A stretch of DNA of 64,000 bases from the NCBI GenBank assembly GCA_963843685.1, contig CAWJLO010000010.1, positions 682,001 through 746,000 of the forward strand, written 5' to 3'. The notes under the pieces are model-generated. The model had not been told where the DNA came from, did no database searches, and saw nothing but the letters and a program-made list of their open reading frames with translations. Below are positions 63,561 through 64,000 of the stretch, in pieces; position 1 is the first letter of the stretch, and every line of letters starts with the position of its first letter. Source of the stretch: DASQHL01 sp963843685 (GTDB lineage: Bacteria > Chloroflexota > Dehalococcoidia > DSTF01 > JACRBR01). The translations under genes and the position numbers were made by a program.

Positions 63561-64000
63561 TAATATGTGATAGTAGACGGTGCACGCGCTACGGAGGCGA
63601 AAAAAGGTGGGAAAGCTTATCAGCGGAGCTCTCCAAAGAGAGAAGGTTCGCTGAGCGTTGACTCATCTTGCCAAACGCCTCGACGTCCTCAGCGGCGGAG
63701 ACACTCTATGGTGATACGGCGGAGCAACATAAGGAGAAGACGCTAGCGCAGAGCGGAGATAACACCGGCGTGCTCAAAGCGACCACCGCGGAAACAGCGA
63801 TGAACAAGGCTTTTACTACAACACTGATAGAGAAGGGTTTAGAAGGACTAGACGGGTAGAGTGTAGCGCAAAGGACACGCAAGTTGCGTCGGCCCAAACT
63901 ACATCGTAGAGATGGTGAACAACTCAATCGAGATTTGTGATCGAACCGAATGGAAGTGGCAACTAGAAACCTGAGCTACATCTTTGCTCTGAATCTTTCG
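63561..64000. other. Window end without supported features
   Basis: This end stretch has lower GC than the rest and no convincing gene. A 63-residue frame at 63668-63859 starts with TTG and has no ribosome binding site or domain. A tRNA-like pair of motifs on the minus strand fails the tRNA geometry. Confidence 0.5.

Noticed and set aside
63915..63985. tRNA-like motifs on the minus strand (GTAGCTCAGG and GGTTCGATC)
   Set aside because: The two motifs are only about 33 bases apart, too close for D and T arms, and the T-stem and acceptor do not pair.

Overview
High-GC (roughly two-thirds G+C by eye) bacterial chromosome segment, most likely from an uncultivated Chloroflexota (Dehalococcoidia-like) lineage. 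This placement is inferred from the mixture of F420 cofactor genes (cofD, cofG, cofH), menA, a DUF255 protein, a DUF2277 protein, a c-di-AMP (ydaO-type) riboswitch and a transcriptional T-box leader; no rRNA or tRNA gene is present to prove it. Genes are densely packed on both strands. Many lack a Shine-Dalgarno sequence and instead carry a TANNNT -10 box 6-8 nt before the start codon, so leaderless transcription is probably common. About a dozen conserved genes are split by single-base frameshifts; this load fits long-read consensus errors better than real decay.

Layout. 1-1.2 kb: c-di-AMP riboswitch and terminator controlling an Ala/Gly-rich repeat protein. 1.2-9 kb: cold-shock protein, DUF255 thioredoxin-like protein, LapA-like, cupin, DinB, zinc-ribbon, phosphatase, SDR and DUF1028 genes. 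9-16 kb: secreted beta-helix protein, two enoyl-CoA hydratases, an acyl-CoA ligase, a D-threonine-aldolase-like enzyme and an Arg/Gly/Pro-rich protein. 16-24.7 kb: GreA with an extra N-terminal domain, RsmG, Yip1, MFS exporter, CofD, CDF transporter, and the leftward run mug / zinc-ribbon membrane protein / prmA / rsmE. 24.7-35.3 kb: PAS histidine kinase and NarL-type regulator, DedA, pterin dehydratase, two methyltransferases, signal peptidase I, ECF sigma / anti-sigma / SIMPL operon, DnaJ and a COG4280 membrane protein. 35.3-45 kb: Tex30-like hydrolase, lipoprotein, beta-lactamase-fold hydrolase, IlvD, a two-gene nuclease islet (PD-(D/E)XK protein and EVE-domain protein), and a PP2C-like/beta-propeller membrane protein. 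45-53.4 kb: MenA, SufR-like regulator, cupin, DUF2277, CofH-CofG, VOC, GNAT and acyl-CoA dehydrogenase. 53.6-62.6 kb: HtrA protease, then the leftward operon ilvB-ilvN-ilvC-leuA-leuC-leuD behind a consensus promoter and a T-box leader. 62.6-64 kb: no convincing genes, degenerate repeats and a purine-rich tract, probably a poor contig end.

How the genes fit together. IlvB/N/C and the separately located IlvD make branched-chain 2-oxoacids. LeuA/C/D carry 2-oxoisovalerate towards leucine; leuB and an aminotransferase are not in the window. The T-box would raise transcription when its tRNA is uncharged. CofG and CofH make the F0 chromophore and CofD attaches the phospholactyl-type side chain, so the cell should make coenzyme F420. 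MenA points to menaquinone respiration; the acyl-CoA ligase, hydratases and dehydrogenase point to fatty or aromatic acid degradation.
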